From contig JASLIG010000114.1 in the NCBI GenBank assembly GCA_030152805.1, forward strand, positions 1 to 5,334: a stretch of DNA of 5,334 nucleotides. Reading direction: 5' to 3'. Every line of letters starts with the position of its first letter. The stretch's first letter is position 1. The notes beneath the pieces are model-generated. The model was not told the DNA's origin. It worked only from the letters and a program-made list of their open reading frames with translations, and made no database searches. This document shows, piece after piece, positions 5,248 to 5,334 of this stretch. The translations under genes and the position numbers were made by a program. The stretch is from Solirubrobacterales bacterium. Lineage in GTDB: Bacteria; Actinomycetota; Thermoleophilia; Solirubrobacterales; 70-9.

Positions 5248-5334
5248 CTACGGCTGGTAGTCGAGGCGGAAGAAAAGTCCCGAGAACGTACTTGGACTCG
5301 AGTTCTCAGCCGCCAGGGTAGAGATAGCATCGCC
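5248..5334 (-). CDS. C-terminal end (28 codons) of an unidentified minus-strand gene, cut by the right edge
   Basis: From the right edge the minus strand is open in one frame for 28 codons, beginning Gly-Asp-Ala-Ile-Ser and ending GLFFRLDYQP, then TAG at 5248-5250. The strong hairpin with its T-tract lies 22 nt after this stop, the normal place for a terminator. About two-thirds of third positions are G or C (19 of 28 by my count), only moderately supportive. The piece is too short to name a family; the alternating hydrophobic/aromatic ending looks like a final beta strand. The competing view is that 5226-5334 is non-coding upstream DNA of a plus-strand gene starting beyond the window, since the edge reads ATAGCATCGCC, like the sequence before the 120-residue gene. 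Confidence 0.45.
   Translation of the reverse strand, partial: GDAISTLAAENSSPSTFSGLFFRLDYQP

Noticed and set aside
5118..5330. 70-codon minus-strand frame at the right edge beginning MLSLPWRL
   Set aside because: It reads through the hairpin and into the CAP gene with an Arg/Ser-rich translation. The other frame, ending at 5248, fits the terminator better.

Overview
The window looks like chromosomal DNA from a high-GC actinobacterium. The base composition is roughly two-thirds G+C by eye, third codon positions are strongly G/C, and long mirror-image reading frames lie opposite the real genes. The secreted CAP protein at 4619-5164 (six cysteines in the mature part, GENLAWGTG motif) has a style I associate with Thermoleophilia / Solirubrobacterales. 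That placement is inference from recall, not a database result.

Layout, left to right. 1-600 (+) is the C-terminal half of a nucleotide-sugar dehydrogenase, probably of the UDP-GlcNAc 6-dehydrogenase (WbpA-like) type, cut by the left edge. It meets tail-to-tail, with only 4 nt between stop codons, a 120-residue minus-strand protein (605-967) with a weak SCP2-like appearance and an apparently leaderless start. Upstream of that on the same strand is a 705-residue membrane-anchored TPR protein (1012-3129). It has four predicted membrane segments, Sel1-like/TPR helices and a block of 42-residue kinesin-light-chain-type TPRs in exact 126-nt register. Next, also on the minus strand, is a complete acyl-CoA dehydrogenase (3225-4439), separated from the TPR gene by a probable intrinsic terminator.

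A 179-nt divergent intergenic region (4440-4618) separates the acyl-CoA dehydrogenase from a plus-strand secreted CAP/PR-1-family protein (4619-5164). After it comes a perfect 15-bp hairpin closed by a GCAA tetraloop. Its T-tract is on the minus-strand side, so it probably terminates a minus-strand gene whose last 28 codons I can read at 5248-5334.

The genes do not form one obvious pathway: envelope sugar synthesis, an unknown small protein, a membrane TPR scaffold, acyl-CoA oxidation and a secreted protein. I see no phage, transposon, CRISPR array, tRNA or rRNA. The least ordinary items are the membrane TPR protein, the leaderless start of the 120-residue gene, the short hidden gene end at the right edge and the strong hairpin next to it. 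I do not see convincing evidence for a wholly new multi-gene system.
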